From CAZQRW01 sp964596115 (GTDB lineage Bacteria > Hydrothermota > UBA3072 > B12-G15), in contig CAZQRW010000049.1 in the NCBI GenBank assembly GCA_964596115.1, positions 1 to 13,758 on the forward strand: a DNA stretch of 13,758 nucleotides, written 5' to 3'. Positions 6,870 to 13,753 of this stretch are shown here, piece after piece (within the stretch, counting starts at the first letter, position 1; every line of letters begins with the position of its first letter). The notes beneath the pieces were generated by a model. It searched no databases and was not told the origin of the DNA. It saw only the letters and a program-made list of their open reading frames with translations. The position numbers and the translations under genes were made by a program.

Positions 6870-8189
6870 ATGGTATTTCTTTTAGTTTGTTTTTATACTT
6901 ATACTGAAACAATAGATGCATATATCCCAAAATATGATGCTTATAAACAGGCAGAGATTATCGTCCTTGGAGAAGTAATGGATTCCTTTGTAAATGACAG
7001 TATTTGTTTATTTAAGAAGAAAAGGGTGTTCAAAGGAGTAATTGATGATAAGATAATTGCATTGAAATATACATATATCAAAGGCAGATATTTAATTCAA
7101 TTAAAAAGAATAGGTTCATATGATAAATTTCCTTTATATAAGATTGAGAAATTTTACGATGACATTAGAGAGGTTAGATTTTATACCTATGTTCTTCGTC
7201 TTAAAAGCAAAAAAAGAAGAATCAAAAGATTGTATTATGCATATTTAAGAGCGCATGGTTTGAAAAGAAAGGAATATCTTGAAGGAATGATTTCAGAAGG
7301 ACTCACAAAGGAACTCATAAAGTCCCTACTTAAAGGGGAAAAATCCAATTACTTGAAAAGCATGATAATCAAAAACACTTATTCTGTTGATTTAGAGGAT
7401 GACAGTGTAGATTCATTCTTGATTAAATTTTTATATAATGGGGATAAAGGTATAAAAAACTCTGCAATCCGTGCACTTGGTTGGAGAAAAAAGCAATGGA
7501 CGAAACGATTTATAAGGGAAAAACTCTTTGATAAGGACTGCTGTGAGGAGGCAATAGAAATGTTATCAATGGACAAAAATTTTACTGTTGATAGCCTATT
7601 ATGGCTCGTTAAAAATCTTCCCTATGAAAACGGAACGAAATTGGCGATGGAGAAAATTCAGTACAGGGTTGCAAGTGGTGTATACCTTAAGAAACACCTT
7701 CAAGAGTTTAATCAATCTCTCATAGATTCATTCATTAATATACTCAGGCCAATAGAATGGACAGAGGAATTGAGGAGCGAGATTGTTCAACTTATAAATC
7801 ATCCACATTTACAAACCTCTTTTGTAGCCATTAGTACATTAGGTTATTCCCACGATACTACCGTTTCTCCTGTATTAAAGAATAAAATGGATAGTTTATT
7901 CCAATCGGAAAGAAGTAACATTAATATTAGAAAACTCATTGTATTAATCCATGCATTGGGTGAAATAAATGATAAAAGAAATATTCCCTTTCTTATTGAG
8001 ATAATAAAATCTTCTTTAAATGATTTAAAAAAGAATAACAAGACCAGAGCTTTAATTATTCAGTCAATTTGGTCTCTGCAAAAGCTGGAGGCATTATCTG
8101 CTATTATAGAGCTCAAAAGTACAATTGAAAATGCAGGCGACGAGGGATTAAACGGAATGGTTGAAAATGCGATTAATAGATTAAAGTAG
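6870..8189 (+). CDS. Probable exported protein with N-terminal beta domain and HEAT-like repeats, unknown function
   Basis: A 439-residue protein without a confident family name. Residues 1-10 are hydrophobic (MVFLLVCFYT), suggesting the core of a short signal peptide or anchor, but no positively charged residues precede it from this start. Residues 28-110 resemble the small beta domain of secreted proteins that read roughly 'adiivlGeV...VfKG': here AEIIVLGEV (28-36) and KKRVFKGVI (50-58). A basic linker follows at about 112-134. Residues 140-438 are alpha-helical with HEAT-like pairs, for example IKNSAIRALG (195-204), LQTSFVAISTLG (314-325) and IRKLIVLIHALGEI (353-366), a solenoid suited to protein binding. 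The ATG at 6870 has only a weak GGGG-type SD. The frame stays open back to 6843 with no better standard start, so the true N-terminus is uncertain. It appears to be monocistronic. Confidence 0.7.
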   Translation: MVFLLVCFYTYTETIDAYIPKYDAYKQAEIIVLGEVMDSFVNDSICLFKKKRVFKGVIDDKIIALKYTYIKGRYLIQLKRIGSYDKFPLYKIEKFYDDIREVRFYTYVLRLKSKKRRIKRLYYAYLRAHGLKRKEYLEGMISEGLTKELIKSLLKGEKSNYLKSMIIKNTYSVDLEDDSVDSFLIKFLYNGDKGIKNSAIRALGWRKKQWTKRFIREKLFDKDCCEEAIEMLSMDKNFTVDSLLWLVKNLPYENGTKLAMEKIQYRVASGVYLKKHLQEFNQSLIDSFINILRPIEWTEELRSEIVQLINHPHLQTSFVAISTLGYSHDTTVSPVLKNKMDSLFQSERSNINIRKLIVLIHALGEINDKRNIPFLIEIIKSSLNDLKKNNKTRALIIQSIWSLQKLEALSAIIELKSTIENAGDEGLNGMVENAINRLK

Positions 8190-8207
8190 AAGTGAATTTG
8201 TTCCTTG

Positions 8208-8236
8208 TTGACATACCAACACCTCTTGGTTGTAAT
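8208..8236 (+). promoter_or_regulatory. Upstream promoter candidate with a palindrome in its spacer
   Basis: TTGACA (8208-8213), a 17-nt spacer and TGTAAT (8231-8236) match the consensus 6/6 and 5/6 at ideal spacing. The -35 box lies 18 nt after the HEAT-like gene stop. The spacer contains the inverted repeat ACCAA-N6-TTGGT (8215-8230), which could be an operator or chance. It points toward rpmH, 340 nt downstream. Confidence 0.55.
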
Positions 8237-8291
8237 AATCTAAGTTTGAACGATGAGGCTCTTACGTAGAGAAACACCCACAGAATTCTAA

Positions 8292-8358
8292 CTCAGAGTG
8301 ACAGAGGGAAGCGCTGTTTCATCGCAAAAATTCATCCCAAGTCTCTATTCAGAATGAC
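8292..8358. repeat. Possible decayed intergenic repeat
   Basis: Two near-identical words, CTCAGAGTGAC (8292-8302) and TTCAGAATGAC (8348-8358), flank a stretch with GCGCTGTTTCATCGC. From memory this resembles the interspersed elements of many bacterial genomes that carry 'CAGAATGACAGAG', 'GCGCTGTCATTGCG' and 'GATTGC' words. The match is imperfect and no full terminal inverted repeat or target duplication is visible, so it would be a degraded copy. Confidence 0.35.
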
Positions 8359-8515
8359 CGAAATGGATTGCGGTGATTTTCTCTGTTTTTTATCATTTTT
8401 CAACTTTTAGTATGTTTTTGTTCCTTTTCTTCTCTTAGATAATAAATTTATAATCCTTGGGTTAATTATAATAAGATAAGATAGGAAATTCATAAGGAGT
8501 AATTACAAAAATAAC

Positions 8516-8547
8516 TTGACAACGGCCTGTTTCCGATTATTTATAAA
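8516..8547 (+). promoter_or_regulatory. Probable proximal promoter of the rpmH operon
   Basis: A perfect -35 box, TTGACA (8516-8521), stands before an AT-rich segment containing -10 candidates. The best match, TATAAA (8542-8547, 5/6), lies at a long 20-nt spacing; TATTTA (8538-8543) has a 16-nt spacing but a poorer match. Transcription would start at about 8553, roughly 30 nt before rpmH, whose SD AAAGGAGG (8573-8580) is strong. Confidence 0.6.
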
Positions 8548-8584
8548 TCAAAGACTTAAGAAAGAAAAATAAAAAGGAGGACTT

Positions 8585-8719
8585 ATGAAAAGGACCTATC
8601 AACCTCACAATAAAAGGAGAAAAAAGGTTCACGGTTTTAGAAAACGGATATCTTCAAAGAGTGGCAGAAGAATTTTGAATAATAGAAGAGCTAAAGGTAA
8701 ATGGAAATTAACGGTATAG
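8585..8719 (+). CDS. rpmH: 50S ribosomal protein L34
   Basis: A 44-residue, very basic protein of the large ribosomal subunit. It begins MKRTYQPHNKRRKK and continues through VHGFRKRISSKSGRRIL to a C-terminal KLTV, following the L34 pattern (KRTYQPs.rkr...HGFr.Rm.tk.GR.vl..RR.KGR..L). Length and start are typical of the family. The AAAGGAGG SD lies 4 nt upstream. It opens the rpmH-rnpA-yidD-yidC-jag-mnmE cluster. The likely rnpA start at 8701 lies inside its last codons, so the two genes overlap by about 19 nt, an arrangement known from other bacteria in which rnpA is translated from within rpmH. Confidence 0.97.
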   Translation: MKRTYQPHNKRRKKVHGFRKRISSKSGRRILNNRRAKGKWKLTV

Positions 8720-9053
8720 ATAGTCCTTACAGTAAAAGAGGTATTACAGATAAGATGGAAATTTCTAGTGTCTTGCGAGAGGGTAAAAAAATAAAGGGTT
8801 TTTTTTTGATTTGTTTTTTCTTCCTGCCAACGAGAAAAAAATGGGTATTATTATGGAACATGGAATTAAGGGGGGAGTAAAAAGAAATAAAGCCAGAAGA
8901 AGAATAAAAGAAATGTTTAGAAGAAATAAAGATTTTTTGAAGGATGGATTTTACTTATTTAAGATAAAGAAAGTCTCAATTGGAGAAAACTTCTCCACAT
9001 TAGAAGAGAGTTTTTTTTCTCTCTTAAAAGAGGGTAATCTATGGCAAAGGTAA
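8701..9053 (+). CDS. rnpA: Ribonuclease P protein component, with an apparent -1 frameshift
   Basis: Protein cofactor of RNase P, which trims the 5' leader of tRNA precursors. The sequence lies in two frames. From ATG 8701 the first frame gives the N-terminal part, including SVLREGKKIKGFFLI (23-37), matching the family's 'vlreGkr.rG..l' strand; that frame stops at 8880. One base back, the second frame gives LPANEKKMGIIM and the RNase P RNR signature VKRNKARRRIKEMFR (60-74), ending at 9053. A -1 shift within about 8814-8827 joins them into a normal 117-residue protein. The site includes T_TTT_TTC (8814-8820), a canonical slippery heptamer, and a T9 run lies just upstream (8799-8807). Causes could be a missing T in the assembly, programmed slippage or a real mutation. 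The start is uncertain: 8701 suits family length, while 8755 has a better-placed SD (AGAGGT) but removes the N-terminal helix. Confidence 0.85.
9004..9025 (+). other. Hairpin with T8 loop at the rnpA-yidD junction
   Basis: AAGAGAG (9004-9010) and CTCTCTT (9019-9025) are perfect complements around a loop of eight T residues. The hairpin ends just before the yidD SD (AAAGAGGG, 9027-9034) and inside the 3' end of rnpA. It could affect translation of yidD or be chance in purine/pyrimidine-rich DNA. Confidence 0.4.
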
Positions 9054-9250
9054 TGATATTGATAATAAGGTTTTACAGGAGATTTATATCGCCTATACTT
9101 CCTTCAACCTGTAGATTTTATCCTACCTGTTCTGATTATTCTCTTCAAGCATTCAAAAAATATGGATTTTTAAAAGGAGGTTTTTTGAGCACAAAGAGAA
9201 TTTTAAAATGTAACCCCTTCCACCCGGGAGGGTACGATCCATTGAGGTGA
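9041..9250 (+). CDS. yidD: Membrane protein insertion efficiency factor YidD
   Basis: A 69-residue protein of the YidD (DUF37) family, associated with the inner membrane through an amphipathic N-terminal helix and aiding YidC-dependent insertion. The family signature is complete: FYRRFISPILPSTCRFYPTC (11-30), SDYSLQAFKKYG (31-42), and the C-terminal CNPFHPGGYDP (57-67). All three conserved cysteines (24, 30, 57) are present. The ATG at 9041 follows the SD AAAGAGGG and overlaps the rnpA end by 13 nt; ATG 9053 is a less likely internal start. It sits in its usual place between rnpA and yidC, supporting joint expression with the insertase. Confidence 0.95.
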   Translation: MAKVMILIIRFYRRFISPILPSTCRFYPTCSDYSLQAFKKYGFLKGGFLSTKRILKCNPFHPGGYDPLR

Positions 9251-9254
9251 TTAC

Positions 9255-10781
9255 ATGAAAGAAGGCAAGAATCTTTTATTGGGATATGTTGCAATCATTG
9301 TTTTAATAGTTTTATACCAACTGTATTTTATGAAGACAAGGGCAAAGAATCCACCCCCCAAGGAGATGAAGACAGAAGAGGTAAAGATACAGAAACCAGA
9401 AAAAAAGATTGCGAAAGAGAGTCCGAAACCCTTAGAAACAAAGGCGATTTCTCCTACAATTGCTGTTGAAAAGGGCGGTGTAAAGGAACAGGAGATTCAG
9501 TATGAAAATGACTTTCTTAAAGTTAGCTTTACTAACATTGGTGGAGACATAAAAGAAATAAGGGTTAAAAAGTATAATGTATGGCTGAGACCTAAGAAAG
9601 GAAATTTAACGAGAACTGCTATTGTTGAGGGAAATACCAAAATAGATATGTCGAACATTCCATTCGAATATGAAATGATAAAAAATGGAGTAAGGTTTTA
9701 TTACAAACAGGACTCTGTAGTTTATGAAAAGGTGTATACATTTAATAATAAAAATTATACGATAAGCCTTATGCTTTTGCCTGAAAAGGAGTTCTACTAC
9801 GGTATTGCAGGATTTGATACAGATGAAAAGGTCCCGGATAAGAAGAGATTTATTGGAGCAATTGTTTCAATGGGAGGAAAACCTGTAACAGTATCCTTGA
9901 GGAAGATAGAAAAAGCCAGCAGCAATAGGATTTTCAATGGAATGATTAATTGGGCAGGATTTAAGACTAAATATTTTATAATCTCTGTGCTCCCTGAGAA
10001 CTATGCAACCGAAACGGTAGTTGGAAAATTTAATGATCTACCTTTTGTTTCTACAAGGTATAATAATAAAGTTACTGTTTATGCTGGGCCATTAGAATAT
10101 AATAAACTTGCGCTTGCTAAGAAAGGATTTGAGAACTCAATTTATTTTGGTATGACTCTTTTGAGGCCTATAAGTAAGGGTATCTTCTTTACGATAGTAT
10201 TTTTACACAAGGGAATAAGAAATTATGGGCTGGTGATAATTATATTTACCATCCTTATGATGCTTATTCTTTCACCGATAAATATGGTCAGTTATAAATC
10301 TATGAGGTCAATGAGTAAAATTCAGCCTGAGATTGCCAAGTTAAGGCAAAAATACAAAAAAGACCCCCAAAAATTAAACGCAGCTACGATGGAACTCTAC
10401 AAAAAATATGGTGTAAATCCATTTTCAGGATGTTTGCCTCTTTTAATTCAGATGCCGGTATTTTTTGCACTTTATGCTGTTCTTAATAGTACAATTGAAT
10501 TGAAAGGTGCACCATTTGCCCTCTGGATAAAAGATCTGTCCTTGAGGGATCCTTATTTTATACTCCCAATTCTTATGGGTATCACTATGTTTATTCAACA
10601 GAAATTCTTCAGTCCCCAGGGTGCCACTTCTGAACAGAGGGGTTTAACATTTATGATGCCAATCATTCTTACATTTATATTTGCTTCTCTACCTTCAGGG
10701 TTGGTACTTTATTGGTTTGTATATAATTTACTTATGATATTACAGCAGTATTTTATTAAAAAACAAGCAGAAGGAGGTTAG
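9255..10781 (+). CDS. yidC: Membrane protein insertase YidC
   Basis: Inserts and folds inner-membrane proteins, alone or with SecYEG. The 508-residue protein has the Gram-negative layout: a first membrane segment at 8-26, a lysine/proline-rich linker (about 30-65), a large periplasmic beta domain (about 80-300), and then the conserved insertase core. Core membrane segments lie at about 325-343, 394-412, 433-450 and 467-499. The cytoplasmic loop contains MRSMSKIQPEIAKLRQKYKK (350-369), and NPFSGCLPLLIQMPVFFALY (388-407) is the family signature; the conserved groove arginine is probably Arg351. ATG 9255 follows GAGGTGAT, which overlaps the yidD stop. The large periplasmic domain is the best evidence in the window that the host has an outer membrane, since the roughly 260-residue Gram-positive form lacks it. 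jag begins 1 nt after its stop. Confidence 0.97.
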   Translation: MKEGKNLLLGYVAIIVLIVLYQLYFMKTRAKNPPPKEMKTEEVKIQKPEKKIAKESPKPLETKAISPTIAVEKGGVKEQEIQYENDFLKVSFTNIGGDIKEIRVKKYNVWLRPKKGNLTRTAIVEGNTKIDMSNIPFEYEMIKNGVRFYYKQDSVVYEKVYTFNNKNYTISLMLLPEKEFYYGIAGFDTDEKVPDKKRFIGAIVSMGGKPVTVSLRKIEKASSNRIFNGMINWAGFKTKYFIISVLPENYATETVVGKFNDLPFVSTRYNNKVTVYAGPLEYNKLALAKKGFENSIYFGMTLLRPISKGIFFTIVFLHKGIRNYGLVIIIFTILMMLILSPINMVSYKSMRSMSKIQPEIAKLRQKYKKDPQKLNAATMELYKKYGVNPFSGCLPLLIQMPVFFALYAVLNSTIELKGAPFALWIKDLSLRDPYFILPILMGITMFIQQKFFSPQGATSEQRGLTFMMPIILTFIFASLPSGLVLYWFVYNLLMILQQYFIKKQAEGG

Positions 10782-10782
10782 G

Positions 10783-11382
10783 ATGGAATTGGTAATTGTG
10801 GAAGGTAAGGATTTAGAAGAGGCATTAAGCAAAGGATTGGAAAAACTCAGCCTCACAAAGGATGATGTAGATTGGAGCGTTTTAGCAGAAAATGACGAAA
10901 TGGTAAAGCTCAGGGTTACAAAAAAAGGAACAATTGAAAAATTACTTAAGGATATCGTGGAAGAATTCATTGAAAAATTTGGAGCAAAAGGTGGTGTCGA
11001 GATTTTTAAGAGAGAGCAGAACGAATTTTATATAAATATTGTGACAGAAGATTCTGATGCAGTCCTCATTGGTAAAGGTGGAAGGAATCTTGAGGCACTT
11101 CAACATCTTATATCACGAATTGTTCACAGATATGAGAAGACACTCGATATAGTGGTTGATGTTTCCGGTTACAGAAAGAAGAAGGAACATACGTTGAGTA
11201 CAAGAGCTATTGCCTTTGCAGAAGAGGTAAAGAGAACCGGGAGGGAGATATTCTTTGAACCCCTTCCAGCATCTCTCCGAAGGGTTATTCATCTTGCCAT
11301 TGCAAATAAGGAAGGTGTAAGAACATATACTATTGGAGAGGGTGACCTTAAAAAGGTTGTTATTGCCCCCTCGCGCAGATGA
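10783..11382 (+). CDS. jag: KH/R3H-domain RNA-binding protein Jag (KhpB/EloR)
   Basis: A 199-residue cytoplasmic RNA-binding protein. It has three parts: an N-terminal Jag_N domain (1-about 50; VIVEGKDLEEALSKGLEKL), a KH domain (about 78-130) with the GxxG loop IGKGGRNLEALQ (96-107), and a C-terminal R3H domain (about 135-198) with its RxxxH motif at Arg166-His170. In Firmicutes this protein (KhpB/EloR) pairs with KhpA to control cell elongation and binds many RNAs. Its conserved place after yidC is widely seen, but the functional link is not settled. The AGGAGGTT SD overlaps the yidC end. The stop overlaps the mnmE ATG as ATGA, indicating translational coupling. Confidence 0.93.
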   Translation: MELVIVEGKDLEEALSKGLEKLSLTKDDVDWSVLAENDEMVKLRVTKKGTIEKLLKDIVEEFIEKFGAKGGVEIFKREQNEFYINIVTEDSDAVLIGKGGRNLEALQHLISRIVHRYEKTLDIVVDVSGYRKKKEHTLSTRAIAFAEEVKRTGREIFFEPLPASLRRVIHLAIANKEGVRTYTIGEGDLKKVVIAPSRR

Positions 11383-12728
11383 ATGATACTATATGTGCAA
11401 TAGCTACCCCCCCAGGAGAAGGCGCCATTGCCCTTATAAGGGTAAGTGGTAGACGTTCTATCCCTATCGTATCAAGTATTTTCGAAGGAAAGAAATCACT
11501 AAATTCAGTAAAGAATAGAGATATACTCTATGGGTGGATAAAGAATCCATCTACCGGTGAACTTATTGATGAAGTTCTTCTGTTTGTTATGAGAGGACCA
11601 CGCACATATACAGGAGAAGATACTGTTGAAATTTCTACACATGGTGGGTATATTAATCCCAGGAAGGTACTTGAGGCAGTTATAATGGCAGGTGCAAGAC
11701 CAGCAGAGAGGGGAGAGTTTACACGGAGGGCGTTTACAAATGGGAGGATGGATTTACTAAAGGCAGAGTCTATTCTTGAAATAGTAAGGGCAAAGACCGA
11801 AAAGGGAAGATTTTTTGCAGAAAAAATTCTTTCTGGTAGTCTTTCAAAATATATTACAAAAATAAAGAAAAAGATATTAGATGTAGCTACTTTACTTGAG
11901 GTTTCACTTGATTTCAGGGAGGAAGATGTAATTCTTCCAGAAAAAGAGGAGATCAATAAGAAACTACAGACACTCCTCTCAGAACTTGATACACTTAAAA
12001 AAAGTTTCACTGAGGGAAAAATATTGAAGGATGGTATTGATATCCCTATTGTTGGAAGACCTAATGTGGGTAAATCCAGCCTTTTTAACGCAATGTTAAA
12101 GGAAGAAAAAGCAATAGTTACATCATTTCCTGGCACAACAAGGGATATTCTTGAAGGGTGGCTTGATATTGGAGGGTATCCTGTCCGAATTCTTGATACA
12201 GCAGGAATGCATTATCCTGAAAATGAGGTTGAAAGGATAGGTATTGAAAGGGCAGAAAAATTAATTGGAAATGCTGAGTTTGTAATACTTGTTATAGATA
12301 TATCGGAGCCTCTAAAAAAAGATGATAGAGATCTATTGAATAAATTTAAAAATAGGGTGCTTGTGTTAAACAAGTCAGATCTTGAGCATAAAATGAAGGA
12401 AAAAGATTTATTGAATGAGGGTGTTTTTGTTTCTTCAAAGGAATTTACAGGGTTTGAAGATATAGACAGGACACTTATAAAAAAAATAGAGTCTCTTATG
12501 CCTGTATCTTCAGATCTTATTATAATGAATGAGAGGCAGGTAAATCATATTGAAAGTGCAATGTCTTTAATCAAAAGGGCAATGGATGGTGTGAGGGAAG
12601 GGTTGGGTGAGGAACTTATAGCATTTGAGCTTAGAGAAGGTGTAAAACAACTGGAGGCAATTGTAGGCGATATAACCTCAGAGGAGATTCTTGATAATAT
12701 TTTCAAGAATTATTGTATTGGAAAATGA
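11379..12728 (+). CDS. mnmE: tRNA modification GTPase MnmE
   Basis: With MnmG, this potassium-dependent GTPase builds the 5-carboxymethylaminomethyl or aminomethyl group on wobble uridine 34 of certain tRNAs. The 449-residue length is typical. The N-terminal folate-binding domain (1-about 118) starts DTICAIATPPGEGAIALIRVSG and contains RGPRTYTGEDTVEISTHGG. The helical domain is split around the G domain (about 217-375). The G domain shows G1 GRPNVGKSS (226-234), the switch segment FPGTTRD (250-256), G3 DTAG (273-276) and G4 NKSD (331-334). The C-terminus is YCIGK, retaining the invariant cysteine (Cys446) of the C[ILV]GK tail. It is coupled to jag by ATGA and to queA by another ATGA. Its partner mnmG, often next in this cluster, is not in the window. 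Confidence 0.97.
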   Translation: MNDTICAIATPPGEGAIALIRVSGRRSIPIVSSIFEGKKSLNSVKNRDILYGWIKNPSTGELIDEVLLFVMRGPRTYTGEDTVEISTHGGYINPRKVLEAVIMAGARPAERGEFTRRAFTNGRMDLLKAESILEIVRAKTEKGRFFAEKILSGSLSKYITKIKKKILDVATLLEVSLDFREEDVILPEKEEINKKLQTLLSELDTLKKSFTEGKILKDGIDIPIVGRPNVGKSSLFNAMLKEEKAIVTSFPGTTRDILEGWLDIGGYPVRILDTAGMHYPENEVERIGIERAEKLIGNAEFVILVIDISEPLKKDDRDLLNKFKNRVLVLNKSDLEHKMKEKDLLNEGVFVSSKEFTGFEDIDRTLIKKIESLMPVSSDLIIMNERQVNHIESAMSLIKRAMDGVREGLGEELIAFELREGVKQLEAIVGDITSEEILDNIFKNYCIGK

Positions 12729-13753
12729 AATTAGAAGATTTCGATTATTTTCTTCCTGAAGAAAGGATAGCCCAATACCCCAGAAAAAGGGGTACATCTA
12801 AGCTTTTTGTTGTTCATAGAAGTGAGAATAAATTTGAACACAGAAATTTTTCTGATATTGTTGATTATATATGTAAGGATGACCTTCTTGTCTTGAATAA
12901 AACTAAGGTTATACCTGCCAGATTATTTGGGAGAAGAAGAACAGGGGGTAAAGTTGAAATTTTTATTCTCAGGAAGAGGATAGGCAGCACCTATGAAGTC
13001 CTTGCTGGACCGGGTAGAAAGGCACCGATAGGGGAGATTATAACCTTTGGAAATGGGCTCCATTGTAAGATTGTAGGGAAGGATCCGGTTTATGGGACAA
13101 GAATTGCAAACTTCTGGGCTGATGCAGGTGATGTTGAATCTCTTATTGAACAAATAGGAAATGTACCACTCCCACCCTATATTAGGAGAGAACCTGAACC
13201 AATGGATAAGGAAAGATATCAAACAGTATATGCAGAGGAGAAGGGTGCTGTTGCTGCACCCACAGCTGGTCTACATTTTACGAAAGAAATAATTGGGAAT
13301 ATAGCAAAAAAAGGGGCTAAAATTGGGTATATTACTTTACACGCTGGTCTTGGAACCTTTAGACCAGTGAAGGTTGATAACATTGAAGAACACAGGATGG
13401 AGCCAGAGCATTTTAAAATTCCTGAGGAAACAGCAAATCTCATAAATAATACCAAAAAAATTGGGGGAAGAATACTATGTGTGGGGACAACAACCATAAG
13501 AACCCTTGAGTCTGCAGCAGATAAAGATGGGTTTGTGAAACCTGAAGAGGGTGAGACAAATCTTTACATATACCCACCATACCAATTTAAGGTATGCGAT
13601 ATAGTTTTGACAAATTTTCACCTTCCCAAATCCACACTTCTCATATTAATCTGTGCCTTTGCGGAAAGAGAATTAATACTCTCTGCGTATGAAGAGGCAA
13701 AGAGAGAGGATTATCTTTTCTATTCTTACGGTGACGCAATGCTAATTATATAG
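12725..13753 (+). CDS. queA: S-adenosylmethionine:tRNA ribosyltransferase-isomerase QueA
   Basis: Transfers and isomerises the ribosyl moiety of S-adenosylmethionine onto preQ1 in tRNA to make epoxyqueuosine at wobble position 34. The 342-residue protein carries the family's landmarks: LPEERIAQYP near the N-terminus, NKTKVIPARLFG, YQTVYAEEKGAVAAPTAGLH, LHAGLGTFRPV, HRMEPEHF, VGTTTIRTLES and TNFHLPKSTLLILICAFA, ending in the typical SYGDAMLI. ATG 12725 is chosen over the in-frame TTG at 12713 because it forms an ATGA overlap with the mnmE stop and gives the standard MKLEDFDYFLP start. No separate SD is evident, so translation probably depends on coupling to mnmE. It ends 5 nt before the window edge. 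Other queuosine genes (tgt, queG) may follow beyond it. Confidence 0.97.
   Translation: MKLEDFDYFLPEERIAQYPRKRGTSKLFVVHRSENKFEHRNFSDIVDYICKDDLLVLNKTKVIPARLFGRRRTGGKVEIFILRKRIGSTYEVLAGPGRKAPIGEIITFGNGLHCKIVGKDPVYGTRIANFWADAGDVESLIEQIGNVPLPPYIRREPEPMDKERYQTVYAEEKGAVAAPTAGLHFTKEIIGNIAKKGAKIGYITLHAGLGTFRPVKVDNIEEHRMEPEHFKIPEETANLINNTKKIGGRILCVGTTTIRTLESAADKDGFVKPEEGETNLYIYPPYQFKVCDIVLTNFHLPKSTLLILICAFAERELILSAYEEAKREDYLFYSYGDAMLII

Larger units (their letters stand above)
8190..8584. other. Non-coding region upstream of rpmH
   Basis: These 395 nt hold no convincing gene on either strand. They contain two promoter candidates (8208-8236 and 8516-8547), a stretch that looks like a decayed intergenic repeat (8292-8358), and a T-rich tract at about 8379-8435. 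No DnaA boxes of the TTATCCACA type were seen, so there is no sign that this is the replication origin often found beside rpmH. If the upstream promoter is real, the transcript would carry an rpmH leader of about 340 nt or a separate small RNA. Confidence 0.6.

Noticed and set aside
6870..6905. Lipoprotein signal (LLVC) at the N-terminus of the HEAT-like protein
   Set aside because: The residue before Cys is Val rather than Gly, Ala or Ser, and there is no basic n-region, so the lipobox is not convincing.
8190..8584. Replication origin next to rpmH
   Set aside because: No dnaA gene is adjacent, and no cluster of TTATCCACA-like boxes or suitable AT-rich 13-mers was found.
8811..9053. rnpA starting at TTG 8811 as a complete short gene
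   Set aside because: This would lack the N-terminal helix and first strand of RnpA, and those are encoded just upstream in another frame; a frameshifted full-length gene fits better.
11528..12136. Long open frame of about 200 codons on the minus strand inside mnmE
   Set aside because: It is fully antisense to a well-conserved MnmE, serine/leucine-rich as expected for a mirror frame, and matches no family I know.
12713..12724. queA start at TTG 12713
   Set aside because: The ATG at 12725 gives the normal family N-terminus and an ATGA overlap; the TTG adds four atypical residues.
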